This document shows, in pieces, positions 21,331-34,575 of a stretch of DNA of 64,000 nucleotides (the stretch's first letter is position 1; the number at the start of each line of letters is the position of its first letter). A program made the position numbers and the translations under genes. Under the pieces are notes generated by a model. That model made no database searches. It saw only the letters and a list, made by a program, of their open reading frames with translations, and was not told the origin of the DNA. Origin of the DNA: Drosophila pseudoobscura (taxonomy: Eukaryota > Arthropoda > Insecta > Diptera > Drosophilidae). Location of the stretch: positions 14,880,001 to 14,944,000 of the forward strand of contig NC_046679.1 of the NCBI RefSeq assembly GCF_009870125.1. The letters are read 5' to 3'.

Positions 21331-22579
21331 TCAATAGAAACGCTTACGCGCATTGCGATCCTTGAAGTAGGAGATGGCAAAAATGGCCACCAAAGCCGCA
21401 ACAACCACAACGAACAGAAGTATGAAGAATATTTTGGCATTCGACATGCCCGGCTTGGGGTCATCTTTGTGCTCACGGGGTGGTTCAAAGCTTTTTGCAT
21501 TTGGTACGATATTGGTTCGTCGCATAATTTCGTCATGCTGTGCGGAGGAACAAACAGTTTAAGGGTTTATGTTGATTAATCCCCAAGGTTACATACCGAA
21601 ACGTCGTTATCAACGTCGTAGAACTTAAAGCTGTGGATGTCGTGGTTATCGGACAAGTCGCCTGTCGTTGCCGACAAGCCCAAGTAGTAGCCCGTAGGCA
21701 GCTCTACGTTCGCCACCACGAAGCAGCTCTTCCACTCGTTTCGATTCTCCAAATCCGTCGATACGGATAAGATATCGTTCTCGTAGCGTATGCTTATGAG
21801 TGTCTCGTATTCCACATTGCGGAACCTCACCTCACAGCCTGACAGCTGCGTGTGCGTGCCATCGCGATCGTGGTCGTAGCTCCAGCTGCCGTTATTCACC
21901 ATTGCACTCAAGTACGGATGTTGGTGCTAAAAATACATACAGTCGAGCGCTTAGTCATGACACAAGGAAATCGTATGGTTTTTCGTACATTGTGGGGACC
22001 GTTGTGATTGCTGTAGGTATCCAAAATGATGGCCAGTCCGTTGAAGTAGTCCTTACTGCCAAAGACGGGGCCCGTCTGCATGCGCTCCTTCGTATACCAA
22101 ACTGCAAAGCCATCGCCAAAGAGTTCAGTGCCTTTGCCGTGAACCTTGAAGCCCACATGTATCTCCCAGTTGCGTGACATGATGGGCTTAAGAGGGGCAA
22201 GATAGATTAAACCATCGTACATAAAACTTTGATAACACCAGCACAGGAACACTTACATTGTAGTTCCAAAGTGCGCCGCTCTTTGACTGCAAGTCCGGCG
22301 TCAGTCTTATGTAGTTGCTGGTCACCATTGTGTTGCCCATGAAGTCCCAGTGGGGTAGGATGACGCCAACACCTTGAATTGAATGATTGTATCAATCCAC
22401 TTGCAGCTACGTTCGAGGTACACGTAAACCGCATCACAATTAAACGACATACCTTGAAATGGACGCACCAGACTATGGTCCCGCTTCATGTAGTCTCCAT
22501 TCTCGTTACCCAAAATATCCGATGCCAGAAAGACGACAAACAGCCCCAGGAGACAACTTGTGTTTATGATCTGGGTCAT
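21331..22579 (-). CDS. L-type lectin, VIP36/LMAN2-like cargo receptor (CG5510-like)
   Basis: Exons (minus) 22579-22453, 22372-22257, 22186-21989, 21926-21597 and 21537-21331 total 978 nt, or 325 residues. An N-terminal signal peptide (LLGLFVVFLASDILG) precedes an L-type lectin domain containing FGDGFAVWYT, NGLAIILDTYSNHNG, VNNGSWSYDH and PTGYYLGLSATTGDLSDNHDI. A single transmembrane helix (IFFILLFVVVVAALVAIFAI) and a short cytoplasmic tail ending KRFY follow, as in VIP36. The tail carries an ER-exit-type aromatic end. Role: mannose-glycan cargo receptor cycling between ER, ERGIC and Golgi (family knowledge). D. melanogaster CG5510 is the likely orthologue by position and sequence. Confidence 0.92.
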
Positions 22580-22693
22580 TTCTGCATTCGTCGGCCTCTA
22601 ATTTCTTCGGGTACTATTCCAAAAATTTAAGTAAATATTTTCTTGCGAAAATTCTTTGATGCGCCGGCTAGATAGAGGTGGAAAACATGAATC

Positions 22694-22740
22694 ATCGATG
22701 TTTTTTCCTTTTTATATTCATCGATTGGCGACACATCGAT
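22694..22740. promoter_or_regulatory. Three ATCGAT sites upstream of the lectin gene
   Basis: ATCGAT occurs at 22694, 22720 and 22735, 115-160 bp upstream of the lectin start codon. The spacing and position resemble DREF/BEAF-32 clusters at housekeeping promoters. Confidence 0.6.
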
Positions 22741-23120
22741 GTTTAGTTTTATGTCTGTCTCGTCTCTATGAAAGAAAAAACTAAAAACTAATTAAAGCAC
22801 GAAAGGTACACACTTGGTTGAGCTATTTTCTTTTCTTTGTTAAAACACTCTTTTAAATATATAGGTTGAAATGATCTGGCCACGTCCTGCGAGTCTGTGC
22901 GAATGTTCAGCAAGGCCGGTCAAATTATTTCAGATCGTCGCATTCGCCTTAAGCCGATAGTAGTAAACCAGTAAATGTTTCTAAACAAAAATCAGGACTG
23001 GTTTTAAGATATAATCTAGGGAATTGACGTTTTTTATGTTGCTGAACGAAAGCTATGAGCTATTGAAAGGGAAATTATCTCAAATTAAAATGATCTCTAA
23101 TAAAAACATCGAAAACATCG

Positions 23121-23414
23121 TAACCGACCGTCAGAAATATACCGAAACATACCGTCTTTTTTAAAAAAGTCAACCGGGTAAAAGAGGTCTTTACCCGATT
23201 CAAGTTAGGTTATCGATACTATCGAGTGGTGCGCGCCAAATATACATTTTTTGAATGTGAACGACAAGGATTTAAATGTTGTCAACCGGGGCATTACCGA
23301 TTCAAAAAGTACGACGAATTCCTCAATTTTGATCTTCCGTCGAATATTCTCAGCTATAAAGAACATTTAGCCATGCCCACATAAATTTATACGATTGATG
23401 AATCAATTTTCTAC
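23121..23414 (+). repeat. Dispersed repeat, copy B
   Basis: Second copy of the element at 14611-14802, with the same end blocks and orientation but a longer, unrelated middle that includes TATCGATA at 23211. The left end (CGACCGTCAGAAATATACCG) again contains a Motif 6-like GGTATATTT on the minus strand. About 540 bp upstream of the lectin start codon. Confidence 0.75.
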
Positions 23415-26400
23415 TTGATTGGCTTAATTTAAATAATTGCTTTTATTGCATTTCTATATAACATTGAGTATGATGATCAGAAATAAATGTAACCTTTCAA
23501 AATTCTTTGCAATATAAGTCGGGTGCAAAATGGAGACAAAGTAATTTATTTAATTATAATTGCAAATTTATTTATTCTATAATATTTGTTTATTTGTATA
23601 CAAGTATGATGTATTTATATTTGAGAAAATGCATACAACAGATAAAATGTCAGTTTCGGCTGTTATATGTGGGACAAATTGGTTATGCTATGAAATATGT
23701 CACGGAAGTGCAGCTAAAACTACTGAGCTGATGAATGCCTACGCAAATTGTTGTCATCAACAATTTCCCCCTCTTAAATGTTTTTCGACACTACAATCAT
23801 GCGTATATGCATACCCTGTGTGTGTTTTTCAACCTGTTTGAATGAATATTAATCGGATTGGAATACAACATACAACGCCAACAACTCTGTCAGTTTGTCA
23901 AAGTAATGGCCTGCCCAACGCAGGGGCAGGGGGTGTGCACAGTCCGTTAACTGTGGCGGAGGCAGTTTAACGGCCTATTGCACACGCACATTCGCGCCTT
24001 CGCGGGCTCTCGCGAGCCGCGAGCCCGTGGCACGCCTAATGGAAAACGAGAAGGAGAAACCAGTTCCAAGAGTTTTCTTCCTCGGCATGCGTTTGCGTTG
24101 CTCCGTTGCTCGCTGCCGCGCTTTGGGGGGCACTGTCAAGGTCGGATCGTGAGAATATATGGATACAAAATACTGAATAATGCAAATCGGACAGGAACTT
24201 TGGCATGCACTTGGACTTGGAGTGCAGTTTGGGCACAATTAGCTAATTAGAGGCAACAGCAGTTAACGGTGCGGCATGTGTTTGTCAACTGTAAAAGTCG
24301 GCGGAGATTCTCAGAGGTTGCTTCCTCAACACGCCGCTAATTGGCATATAACGTGCCTAATTATATAAGTCATTTATGAAATCATTTCACTTTTCACCCC
24401 GTCCAGAAGCAGCAGCAGCAGCTGCAATTACGTTTCCGTTGACTTTTTATTTTGTGTGTTCGTCGTTTGTTCTTGTTCGATTCGAATCAATTCATTTGAC
24501 GACTCATCGGCACTTGACTTGACTTCCTCATGCACGAGTGAAATATTGTACGAGATTGCGGTTATTTTGGGGTCTGGACACGGGCGCTTCCCGAACGATG
24601 ATTAATGGAGCGGAGGGAGCCAGAGCCAGAGCCAGAGTTTCCCACAGCAGCATCGGTTCGGGGATGGGGATGGAGATGGGCAATTAGCATAGTTGGATGA
24701 TCCGATCAGAATTTATTTATAGCCAGATAGAATCGGAGGTAATTAGTAGTGCGCTTAAAAGCTCATTTGTTAGTTATAGCTGACGGCTGTCATGTGCAGA
24801 CAAGTTCAGACCCAAACACACACAACCCAAGCAGACGGACGGACTTTTCAATTTTAATTCCTCAAAGTGGCAATAACCTGGTGCTGTGACTGGGGCCAAG
24901 ACAGGGCATAACTGAGGCCGCTGAAATTTCATTGGTAGACGGGCGGGCAAATGATTGATAACTTCGCAGCAAAAAGCAAAAGCAAAAGCAAAGAAAGCCA
25001 AAGTGCGCGCAAGGCGTTTGGTTTGGTTTTGGCTAATTGATTCAGCATAAATCAATGGCAATCAACAATTAGCCGCCGCTATACTCGTAATTGCCTCGCT
25101 TACAACAATTGAAACTGAACTTGACCCTCTCGTCGGACTAAACCTGAAGCTGAAGCTGAAGTGAAGTGAAGACAATGCAAAAAGCGAAAAGAACAGAACG
25201 GAAGGCCAGCCCCCCGGATCACCGAAGCATGCACTACACTCTAGCCACTGGCCACTAAATCATAGCTCCCTCCGGGCATGACTAACTGCGGCCAGTAGTC
25301 GGTTTGACCCTTTTCCGGCGAGAGTATCCATCAATCAATTCGACTTTGGCGGTTGCAACCGCCCAGCTTCAGCCAAGGAGCTTTTGCGGCCAGGCCAGCT
25401 GTGGATTGAACTTGAACTTGCTCTCTCTCCCTCCCCTCCCTCTCTGGCCTGCCTTTGCCGCTGTCTCTGGCTCCCGCTACCAGCTTCGGCTTCAGCTTCA
25501 TGGCTGATTGACTGCTTAACTGCTTGGCGCATAAAAAAGACTAAAACTGAATTAACCAGAAAGAAAGGCCAGCTTCGGGGGTCGCAGCTTCTAATACACT
25601 TTTCGATAGTTGGTTCTTGTGGTAGAACTTAATTAAAGCACTTCGATTTTGGTTAAATTTTGGACGCCTGATTGATAATTTCTCTTCTGAAGTACTGCCT
25701 GTCAAAAGGGTCTAATCTGTGTTAGGAGACTACTGCCCATAGAAGCAGAAAAGAATGGCTTATCGCTTCGCTTGTAAACTTCTAGGCCAAATCACGATAC
25801 CCTCTGCCAGACCAGAGTATAAGGCTCGTATGTTTAACCCGAGCACATTTCTCGCATAGCAGCAAACAAGTGTGCAAATCGTATTAAATTAAAGCTAATC
25901 AAACATGACAAGCATTCCTCATGAATTTCACATTTACTTTTTGTCTTAGGGCCCCGCCACACACAATCCAACCCAGCCCAAAGTAGTGGGGATATAGAAA
26001 CATGCAATAAATGTCAATCGCTAAACGATGCGACACTTAAGCTCTAATAAAAAAGAAGCCGCTTAGGTTCTACGGAATGCTGCTGCTGCTATTGCTGTCT
26101 TCTGATCCGCTTCCGGCAGACAGTTGGCGCGTTATGATTATGATTATGACAGAGCCGTATATGACATGATTATGCATATATCTATTCTTAATCATTGAAG
26201 CGGGCCCAGCTTTATCTGTCATTTAAATAAAGCAAGCAGTCAGTCCCCCGCCAGAGGGGTGAGGGGGGTGTGGGCCTTACTAAAGACAATGTTGGCAAGC
26301 AAAAACATTTCACGGTCAAGTCAAGCAGAGCCGGAAGAAATTGCCAAAGCAACGTTCGCCTGTGCCGCCAAGCTGTTTGTTATTTTATTTTCACCTGCAA

Positions 26401-26847
26401 TCAAGTCAAGGTGTTGCCAGCTTTCCAATTACATATGCTAGGCACTGGATAGGATAGGATAGGATAGTGGGGATTTGCATAAACCACTGCAGCATCAACA
26501 GCATTAGCAGCAGCAGCGGCTGATTGACTCGTTTGGAGACCCCAAAACTGGTTACCGGAACCAATAAACCAGATGAATATTAATTTGCTAGAAAGTTGAA
26601 TTGGCACTGCAGTCGATTCCCCCCATTGGCCGCACTATTCGAAAAGAACAATCATCACGTGGCCAGAGGCAAAGGCAAACAGTGCACGTAGGCCAACAAC
26701 AGCAGCACCACCAAAGCCAAAAGCACTCGACGGGAGAAAAACTCACTCAAAAAGCGGCGACAGAGACGGCGACGGCGGCGGCGGCGGCGACCCACTCAAA
26801 ACTAACGCACGAAACAAAGCAGGCAGGCGGCTGTGGGGCTCATGCTT
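23415..26847. other. Long noncoding upstream region of the secreted-protein gene
   Basis: About 3.4 kb with only short, non-conserved-looking ORFs. It contains A/T-rich stretches, runs of CAG, and Gln/Ala-type simple sequence near 26700-26800. It is a candidate cis-regulatory region for the gene whose TATA box is at 26848. Confidence 0.4.
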
Positions 26848-26856
26848 TATATAAAA
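26848..26856 (+). promoter_or_regulatory. TATA box of the secreted-protein gene
   Basis: TATATAAAA, followed about 34 bp downstream by an initiator-like TCATTA (26881). This is the only clear TATA-type promoter I see here and fits a tissue-restricted gene rather than housekeeping expression. The 5' UTR would run to 27453, possibly with a leader intron ending at TTGCAG near 27398. Confidence 0.55.
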
Positions 26857-27453
26857 TCAACTGAGCATATCTGTTGGAATTCATTAAACGTTTTACTGCA
26901 CAACCCGACCGACGTACGACGTACAGCAGTTAGAGGCCCGAGAGCTCCGTCGCACACAAATCTTTCGTGTAAGTCAGTCCGGTCCGCCGCCACCAAGCCA
27001 CAAAGCCAACAAGCCAAGATTCCGCCAAGAGTCCGGCAGTAAGCAGGCTGGCTTACAGGCAGTTGCGGGCGGCTTACAGCATTTGAATTCAGTTTTTCCT
27101 TTGGCTTCGCGTGCTCGTCGTCGTGCCTGTTCGAAAAAAAACACAAAACCAAAAACAAACAACAAATACCTCAAAAATATATTAACTTAACGCATTGCTG
27201 CATTTGTTTTTGCGAAACTGCAACTGAAATATCACACCACAAAAAAAAAACAAGCAAACAAAAAAGTAATCATCAATTTTGGTTAATGAAATTCAAAGCC
27301 AAAACGTTTTCGTGTCATGCAAATGAAAGAAGTGCAAAAGTGTTTAAAACTCCCCATAAATAAACATAATATAACAAATATTTGTTAACTAATTGCAGCT
27401 TCACACACAAACACCCAGCAGCAGCAGCAGCAGAAGCTCAATCAACCATCAAT

Positions 27454-30400
27454 ATGAAATTTGTAAGTATATTTTACTAGTGGTTCGATTCGTACTTTTT
27501 GTGGACTGCAGTTTGCAAGTTTGTTGCCTAAGTCTTTTGTTTTCCCGTGGTTTTCGCGGCAATTGTCACCACATTTCCATTTGCCGCTAATGCAATATAA
27601 TTGTTAACACGTTCGGGCCACATTTGAACCGCAAATGAAGTCCGCTAGTTGGCTTCGACAGTTGTCAAATGACTGTTGCGGCGGCGGCTGGCGGCTGGCT
27701 CCATCTGCGAGACTTTGTTTTGTTCTCCAAGAATTTTTATTGGGGGCCCTGGCACTCTAATTTATGGCCCACAAAAGTCGTGTGTGTCAGCAGGCCATGA
27801 AGGCAAAAGTCACCGCCGCGATATGTCTATATCCAATGCCTAAGTAGATACCACTTTAGGCCAAAAGCTCGGTTCCTTTATGGCAAGGCCTGGCCTTGCA
27901 TTACTTTTGGCCGTTGCGACTCTGATGTGACGAGACCATCCAAGTGATGAATATTTGGAGCGCCTATTAGTCGGGGCAAATTACAAAAGATTTCCATGCA
28001 TAATTCGTTCAATATAGTTGATTGGAATGCGCCATGCGTTGATGGAAGTCCCTGACCTTCCTCAGCCATATTTTCATTGGTTCAAGTATTTTCCCACCAT
28101 TTTCTGATCCCCAATCAAAATATAATTCAATTTGTCTTGCATACGGCACAAATTACACAAATTTAACTAGATTTAATTAGAAGTTTTAGGAGTTTCCGCC
28201 CGAAAGTGGCCTTCAATCGGGGGGAGGGGCCTGCAATTACATGGAAAAACGCACGCAAAAAATGTTCAAGTTCATGTTGAAGGCCACGCAATGTTGAGAG
28301 CGCGAGACCCGAGACGGCCAGCAGACAGATCAGGCAGCAGCCAGCAGCCAGCAGCCAGCAGCATGAAAAACAAGCCAAAAACGTGCGCCGGGCATGCGTT
28401 TTGTAACTTAATTGAAAAGTGCGATACACACGCGCCAAGAAAACGCCACTGGCCAAGAGTCCAATAGCCAAGGAATGCCAAAGCCATGACCATGCCTAAG
28501 CCAGGCCCGCACTGACCGACCGACCAGCTTCTTGTGTCGAATTGCGTGCCGTGCCGTGCCGTGCCCCCCTTCCGAGTGGAGTCGGCTCCCAGCCGCGTTA
28601 GCCTCCAATCATGAATGAATGAACGAACCGATGCTGTGCTGTGCTGTGCGTGGAAATCAAATGAAAAGCACACTTAAAAATTATAAAAATGCAAGCGTGC
28701 AATGCACTAGAAAAAAGCTTATGCAACTCCCGATGATGGGGAGAATTGCAGCCCAGAGGGGGGTGTCTGCAGCTGGAGAAGGGGGTCTGTGACCGTCTCT
28801 GCAGTCGGCATCGTTTCATCGGAGGCCCAGTGGTGGCCCAGTGGCGGCTGTGGTGGGCACCCTGGGAAACCGCAATCAACGTCGCTCTCGATTAGGATTT
28901 TGGCCCATGCACACGTAAAAGATTTATTAATTGCTCTCAACCATTCCCATTCCGATTCCCATTCCCTCTAGATCGCTTGGTTAATCGTTGTCGCCGTCAA
29001 CTTTTGCCCAGTCAGACGCTTGCTCTTTCGCTCGTCCGTCGTCTGTAGTCCAATGTTACTCTGCCTTTTACACGCTTTGCGTGTTGAAATTCAAATTAAT
29101 TGCCATACATAGTCGTACTCGTACAATTTTATTTTGTATTTGCTTTGGTTTCGCCTTGCGTTTCGCTTGGCTTCTCTCTAATGAAGATGTCGCGCCGGAA
29201 AGTGCCGATTGCCCAATGGCCCCAGGTATACATACGTACTGGAGGCTCCGACATGTCCATGCATAATGATGGTGGCGGGTAGTCAGTGGTTGGTGGTTGC
29301 ATGCTCTTGGCCAGGTCAAAGCATCTGAAACACCGTTGTGGAGCTGAAACAGCTTTGAGTGAAATATGGTAAAGCACGATAGCAGGCTATAGTTGGATCC
29401 TTTGAAAAGTAAATCTCCTACATTCCCAGAGGATTCATTTGGATCAGCGCTGCCATAGATTGGAACGAGACAACACCGACTGAACACCGGCTGAACATTC
29501 ATAAGCCGTCCAGCCAGCCAGCCAGCCAGCCAGCCGTTGGATTGTTAAACAGGACTCCATGCCATGTCATTTGATATCGTCCCATCGTGATAGACGGCGC
29601 TGGCGCACAGCACAACAATTTCTATTACAATTTTGTGTCGCTTAGGCCGCCTTGACGGCGATTAGCGTTGGAGTTTTGCGTTTGAGCAGCAGCTGTCGCA
29701 ACCGCAGCTGAGAGCGGGCCAGGAGTTTGGGCTTGAGTTTGAGTTGGATTTGAAGTTGGATCTATGGCTGATGCCGATGCTGTCCAGGCTGTAGTCAGTC
29801 ATTCAGTTTGTCAGTCAGTCAATGCTCATGGCTTGGCAAGTGCATGGCATACACATGTCCAGCTTCAGATTCAGAGCTCCAAAATCCACTGCCCACTGCC
29901 CACATGAGCGGAGGCTCATGCGCTAGTTGCGAAAAATATTTCTGTTAGATTTATCGCTGCAGATCGATAGGGGGTACTGCTGCTCCATTACCATATTTAT
30001 AAGGCATGTGCGTTTTGCGCTGTGTTTGGCATTTTGTCAGACTTTAAATGCTACAAATTTGCTCGGCTCGACGGCTCGACGGCTGGCTGTTTGGCTGGAA
30101 ACCAGTTTGAACTTGAACTCATTCTGCGGGCAGGAAAAAGGAAAATCAATGGCCAGATCAACGTCATTGTCGTCACCGGTCACCGGTCACCGGCTGATTC
30201 TCACGCTGCACGAGCGCGCACTCGCAATTTGCACTTCCTAGCCAAATTGATGTTTAATAATTCAATTACAATTGACAATAGATTGAGCAACAGCCACAGC
30301 AACTCTCGGACGGCAACTGCGACTGCCGGGGCAAGCAATCAGTGGGGCAGCGGCAGCTGGCCACAGTCGTTAGATCGCGGCCTGACTTCGTTTTCGTTTC

Positions 30401-33400
30401 GTTTCCCACCTATTAAACACAATTCAAAGTAATTTGAAGCGGCAGTCCCCCGAAGTTGTTGCTGTTGCTGTTGCAGTTCAGGCAGTGCCGTTGTTGCTGT
30501 TGCTGTTGCACGTACCTCATTCAACACTTTACCCTGATCCAGCTTCGAGCATCCAGCGGCAGTTCCAGCGATATTTGCGTTTGCCAACTTGCTAAAAGGC
30601 GTCCAGTCTCGACTATAGTCGAGAGTCTCTCTCCAGTCTCCACTCTCCAGTCTCGCCGACTTGGAAGCCCAGCTTCCGTGTTGAAAGTCAGTCAAATTGT
30701 TGCTCAATCGAGCATTGAACTCCGGGAGCGCGATCCCCAAGCCCGAAACCCCAAAAAAAACATTAAAATGAAAACTACTGGGCGTTGCTATCATTAACAA
30801 AAGATAACAATAACAATAATAACTTTTGTTTGGCGAGATTTCAATTGTCTGTCTCCCCCGAAAGTCACATTCACTTTTCCAGCCACGTAGTTTTCACGCA
30901 AAATTAATTATGCCCGATCCGGTAAATGACAAATCGTTTAAACCTAAGCAAGATTAATTAGCAGCTGCCTGGCTGCCTGCCTGCCACCTGGATATCCATC
31001 AGATCCAGTCCGGGTTTCCCTCTGACTCATTCCAACCGGAGCGGAGCACTTGGCAAAGGCTTCTGGATCAAATCAACCTCATTCAAATCCCGTGCAGTGG
31101 TGGTGCAGTTCAGTCCAGTTCACTCCCCTCCACACACTCGATTACCTGTTGCTTGGTTGGTTTTTAATTTATTTTTTACCGCACATTTGCAGCCAATCAA
31201 AGTCTAAACGCCAATAAGTGCCACGGCACAAATGAAAAATCAAATTGAAAATAGGAACGGGAAAGCTAATTGCATCCATGCTGATTACCGAATGCCCTTG
31301 CTGAAAGTCCGATATCCCTTTGACGGCAATCGACAATCCTGTACCATTAGGGGTAGCCATACATACATACGTACCAAACTTGAATCAATTTCAATTGCCA
31401 TAAATATCAGCCCGTTCCATTCCTCCCAGGCAGTTATCAACAGCATGATAATGCTATTATACCCACAAATGCAAAGGCTATCTACATTTTCATGCTAACG
31501 AGACAATGTTGGCCTGTCGTACTGTACCCTCCCCCAGCCATGGGACTAGTTGTAGTTGTAGTGCTAGTGATTTTTTTGTATTTTTTATTAACTTTATGCT
31601 CACATGTTGCTGCACTTAATCATTGTTTGTGGGTGGGTGGGTTTTCGCATGAGCCGTCGTTGGCCAACAGCAGCCAGAGTCGGAGCTAGTGCCTCGATAT
31701 CTGTGTTTCGTTGTTTGGTGTTCGGTGTCTGGTGCATAAGGTGTCTCCAGCTAGCGCCACCACCCGTCCGAGCAGTCTCCCAGTTACGAAATCATATCTA
31801 AGGTCATTTGTTCAGCTAATTTCTTGTTGTGGTGGCGACGGTGGCTGCGGGGTCGGAGGAGCAATCAGCACTGGCGGGGCGTCTAGGGAGTCACCGCAAG
31901 CATTGTTCTGGTCCCAATCCCACCAGAAAATTATGCACTTCAATTAAAAAATTACCGAATTAGCCTAACCAATTACTTTCAAATCGAGATCTAAGTATGC
32001 ACGGAATTCCAGAGCAAACGAGCAGCTCAGACATTGTGACGGCTTACATGTGTTTACATGCCACAGTTGGAGGCTGAGCGTTGACTTGACAGTGGCCAAA
32101 GAGGAGAACCAGATGGACAGTATCACAAGACGGGAAGATTTACACTGCGTAAAATTCCCATTAGACTGTACAATGTTTGAGGGATGATCTCTGTCGTTCC
32201 CTTAACGACCTGTTTGCTTTCCCTCTTTTGAGAACTCTTTAAACTGGAAACCCATTCCTGCTCTACTGTTTCCACTCTTTGATGTGGCAATACACTCTGC
32301 ATTTGAGTCTCAGTCTCAAACTCAGCGCGGCTCTGTGGCAGCCACAACAAACACGAATTAATTAAAAGTATTTTCACAAGTTACCGAGTCACTAAAAGTC
32401 TCTGGGTCTCCGGCTGGTCTTGTTGGCAAGTTAGCGGCCAGCCCGGGCCGCCTTGTTTGCATACTTTTTTGATTATTTTGTTTAAAGACTGTTGGTTTCT
32501 TTTGCATATTTTACTTAATAGCAATTAGCATTATGGCTGCCGTGCTTGGCCCCATAGGGTTTTACGTTTATTTGTATCCTTCTTCCAGTTGGCCAGACAG
32601 GGGCCCTCCCTGAAGTGGTGGCTGCAGGCAGTCGAATGTTGCGCAGGCGCGGCCCATTAAACAATTAATGAAGCACAAACCTTTTGCAACAGTTGCACTG
32701 TCAGAGCATTAGCCATAAGAAGGCTGGGTATTTACCATACCACACCATACCACACCATGCCACACCATGCCATACCATACCATAAGTACTCGTATGTGCA
32801 ACAGCCAGAGTTGGCGCAATTGTCCGATCGATTGGTTGGCCAAAAACCCGTTCTATTAAGTCAAATCTGCCCTATGATTAAAGTCAGTCTGCCAATTGCG
32901 TGACGGCCTTAACTAAGACATTCGACACAAATGCAAAGCGCCTCTCGGACAGCTCCAAGGGGATTTATGAACCCGTCCGCAAGCAATTTGCACAGCATGT
33001 GTGCTGCCCCCGGCCCCCGGCCCGCTCCCTTCCAACTCCCACGCCAACTGCATCCCTGGTTGCCGGCTGTGGAATGGGGTCAGTGGGAGAACGAGCACAA
33101 TTGCTATTTAGCAAATTTATCACACTTCGCCGGAATAGTGGCAGCTTCGCGGATGATCAACGTGATATGCATGAAGTCGAAACGGTCTACAAATCTCCGA
33201 GCCACTAAAGTGGTTATTTGTTCCAACGAACAATAAAAAAGGAGAGAGAGTGCGGGATGTAAATAGATCGCACCTTCAAAGGGAGCAATCGTGGGAGCTA
33301 TTTACAAATATGAAAACAGTTTCATATCCGTTTCAAACTGTGACCAGACCATTTTCCTATTTGGGGCACTTTAAAGTGCAATATTTGTCATACATTCGTT

Positions 33401-34154
33401 TTGGGGCATTACAGCAATTGACGTGGCTAATTGCACGAGGGGCTTTTGGCCAGGTACCAGAACTGAAACTGAAACTGAAACTACTGGCTCGTGCCCAAGG
33501 CGACTGCACTTGACCGGTGGCAGTCCGAGAGCCAAGCCAACGGCATGGTGGCATTCTACTATGGCCGGGCCACTGCGTCTTTCGTTTGATATTTAATTGT
33601 TGGATTATGGCATTGGCATACATTTGCACGGCTTAATTGCTTTGGCCAACGTGTGTGCAACCAGTGCAAATGATTTTCTCATATCCATAAGCATACGCTC
33701 GTTTACATTTCCAGTATATTAATAATAATCAAATGCATTGTCCACTTCCACTTGCAGTTAGTCACCATCGCCGCCCTCTGCCTGTGCCTGGCGTACGTTA
33801 CGGGCCAGCAGTACTTTTTGGGAAAGTTCCCGAGTCGGGCCCGCTTTGGATTTGATCCCCTGTCCCTCGCCCAGCCTTCATCTGCCACACAACAAGTGCG
33901 GGATCCGCGGCAGAACAGAGGTACGATCGAGGCGGACCAGGAGTTTTCTTTATCTAATCAATGTTTTCCTTTTCTTTTGCAATATTTTTCCATTCCATTC
34001 ACTTGAATCCAACCTCGTTGCAGGCCCCGTTGTGTTCCCCCCATCCCCGCCAGATGCAGTGGACGAGTCCAGCGGCGTGGTTGTGGGTGCCTCCGGCTAT
34101 GGCTTTGTGCCGCCCCAGCAAAGTAATGCGAATATCTTTAAGCGCACTGTCTGA
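27454..34154 (+). CDS. Small secreted protein of unknown function (100 residues)
   Basis: Coding exons 27454-27462 (ATG AAA TTT, then GTAAGT), 33758-33920 and 34024-34154 total 303 nt, or 100 residues. The 9-nt first coding exon is joined over a 6.3-kb intron to a hydrophobic stretch, giving the signal peptide MKFLVTIAALCLCLAYVTG, probably cleaved before QQYF. The mature chain has basic sites (FPSRARFG), a Pro-rich VFPPSPPD segment and the motif SSGVVVGASGYGFVPP near the C-terminus, ending KRTV. There are no cysteines in the mature part. The motif resembles short secreted Drosophila proteins I cannot name with certainty; a cuticle/matrix protein or a peptide precursor are both possible. The exon join is supported by frame closure and by creation of a textbook signal peptide. 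Confidence 0.8.
28335..28362. repeat. 7-bp CCAGCAG tandem repeat
   Basis: About four units of CCAGCAG within the long intron. Confidence 0.85.
29510..29535. repeat. (CAGC)n microsatellite
   Basis: Six consecutive CAGC/CCAG units within the long intron. Confidence 0.9.
32734..32784. repeat. Imperfect CCATACCACA tandem array
   Basis: Alternating CCATAC, CACACCATAC and CACACCATGC units over about 50 bp within the long intron. Confidence 0.85.
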
Positions 34155-34489
34155 GCACACACAGGGAAACATGCATAGATACAGATAGATCCATCTCATT
34201 CCACAATCACACACACACCCACACACACAGAGAAGATAAAAGAAAAGCTTTATTAGTGCAATAGTGTAGCAGCAGTAGAGCAGAGCAGCGTTTTCTTATA
34301 ATCGTAGTTTACTATGTTATTCCTTTATTATAATTTAGTTTGTTGAATAATTGTCGAGTACCTAATTTGCCAACTATCAAACAAATGTCTTATTCGCAGG
34401 AAAAGTCTCTGGTTAAACGTAACAAACACAAATCTTCACACAAATCGTAATGCAAAAGCTTTATCCACCCATCCAACTCCCACACAAGC

Positions 34490-34575
34490 ACACACACGCA
34501 CACGCAGGCCTTCAACGCACATGCACACACATGCACATGCACATGAACATGCACATGCACATGCACATGAGTATG
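34490..34575. repeat. CA/ATGCAC simple-sequence tract
   Basis: Starts with (CA)n-type ACACACGC units and passes into repeated hexamers ATGCAC with interruptions. Downstream of the secreted-protein stop. Confidence 0.85.

Larger units (their letters stand above)
27463..33757 (+). other. 6.3-kb intron of the secreted-protein gene
   Basis: Begins GTAAGTAT and ends in CTTGCAG. It contains several simple repeats, and no ORF in it has convincing protein features. Long first introns in Drosophila often carry enhancers, but none can be named from sequence alone. Confidence 0.6.

Noticed and set aside
34120-34130. Alternative splice donor (CAAA|GTAATG) near the end of the secreted-protein gene
   Set aside because: No matching downstream exon with an in-frame domain was found.
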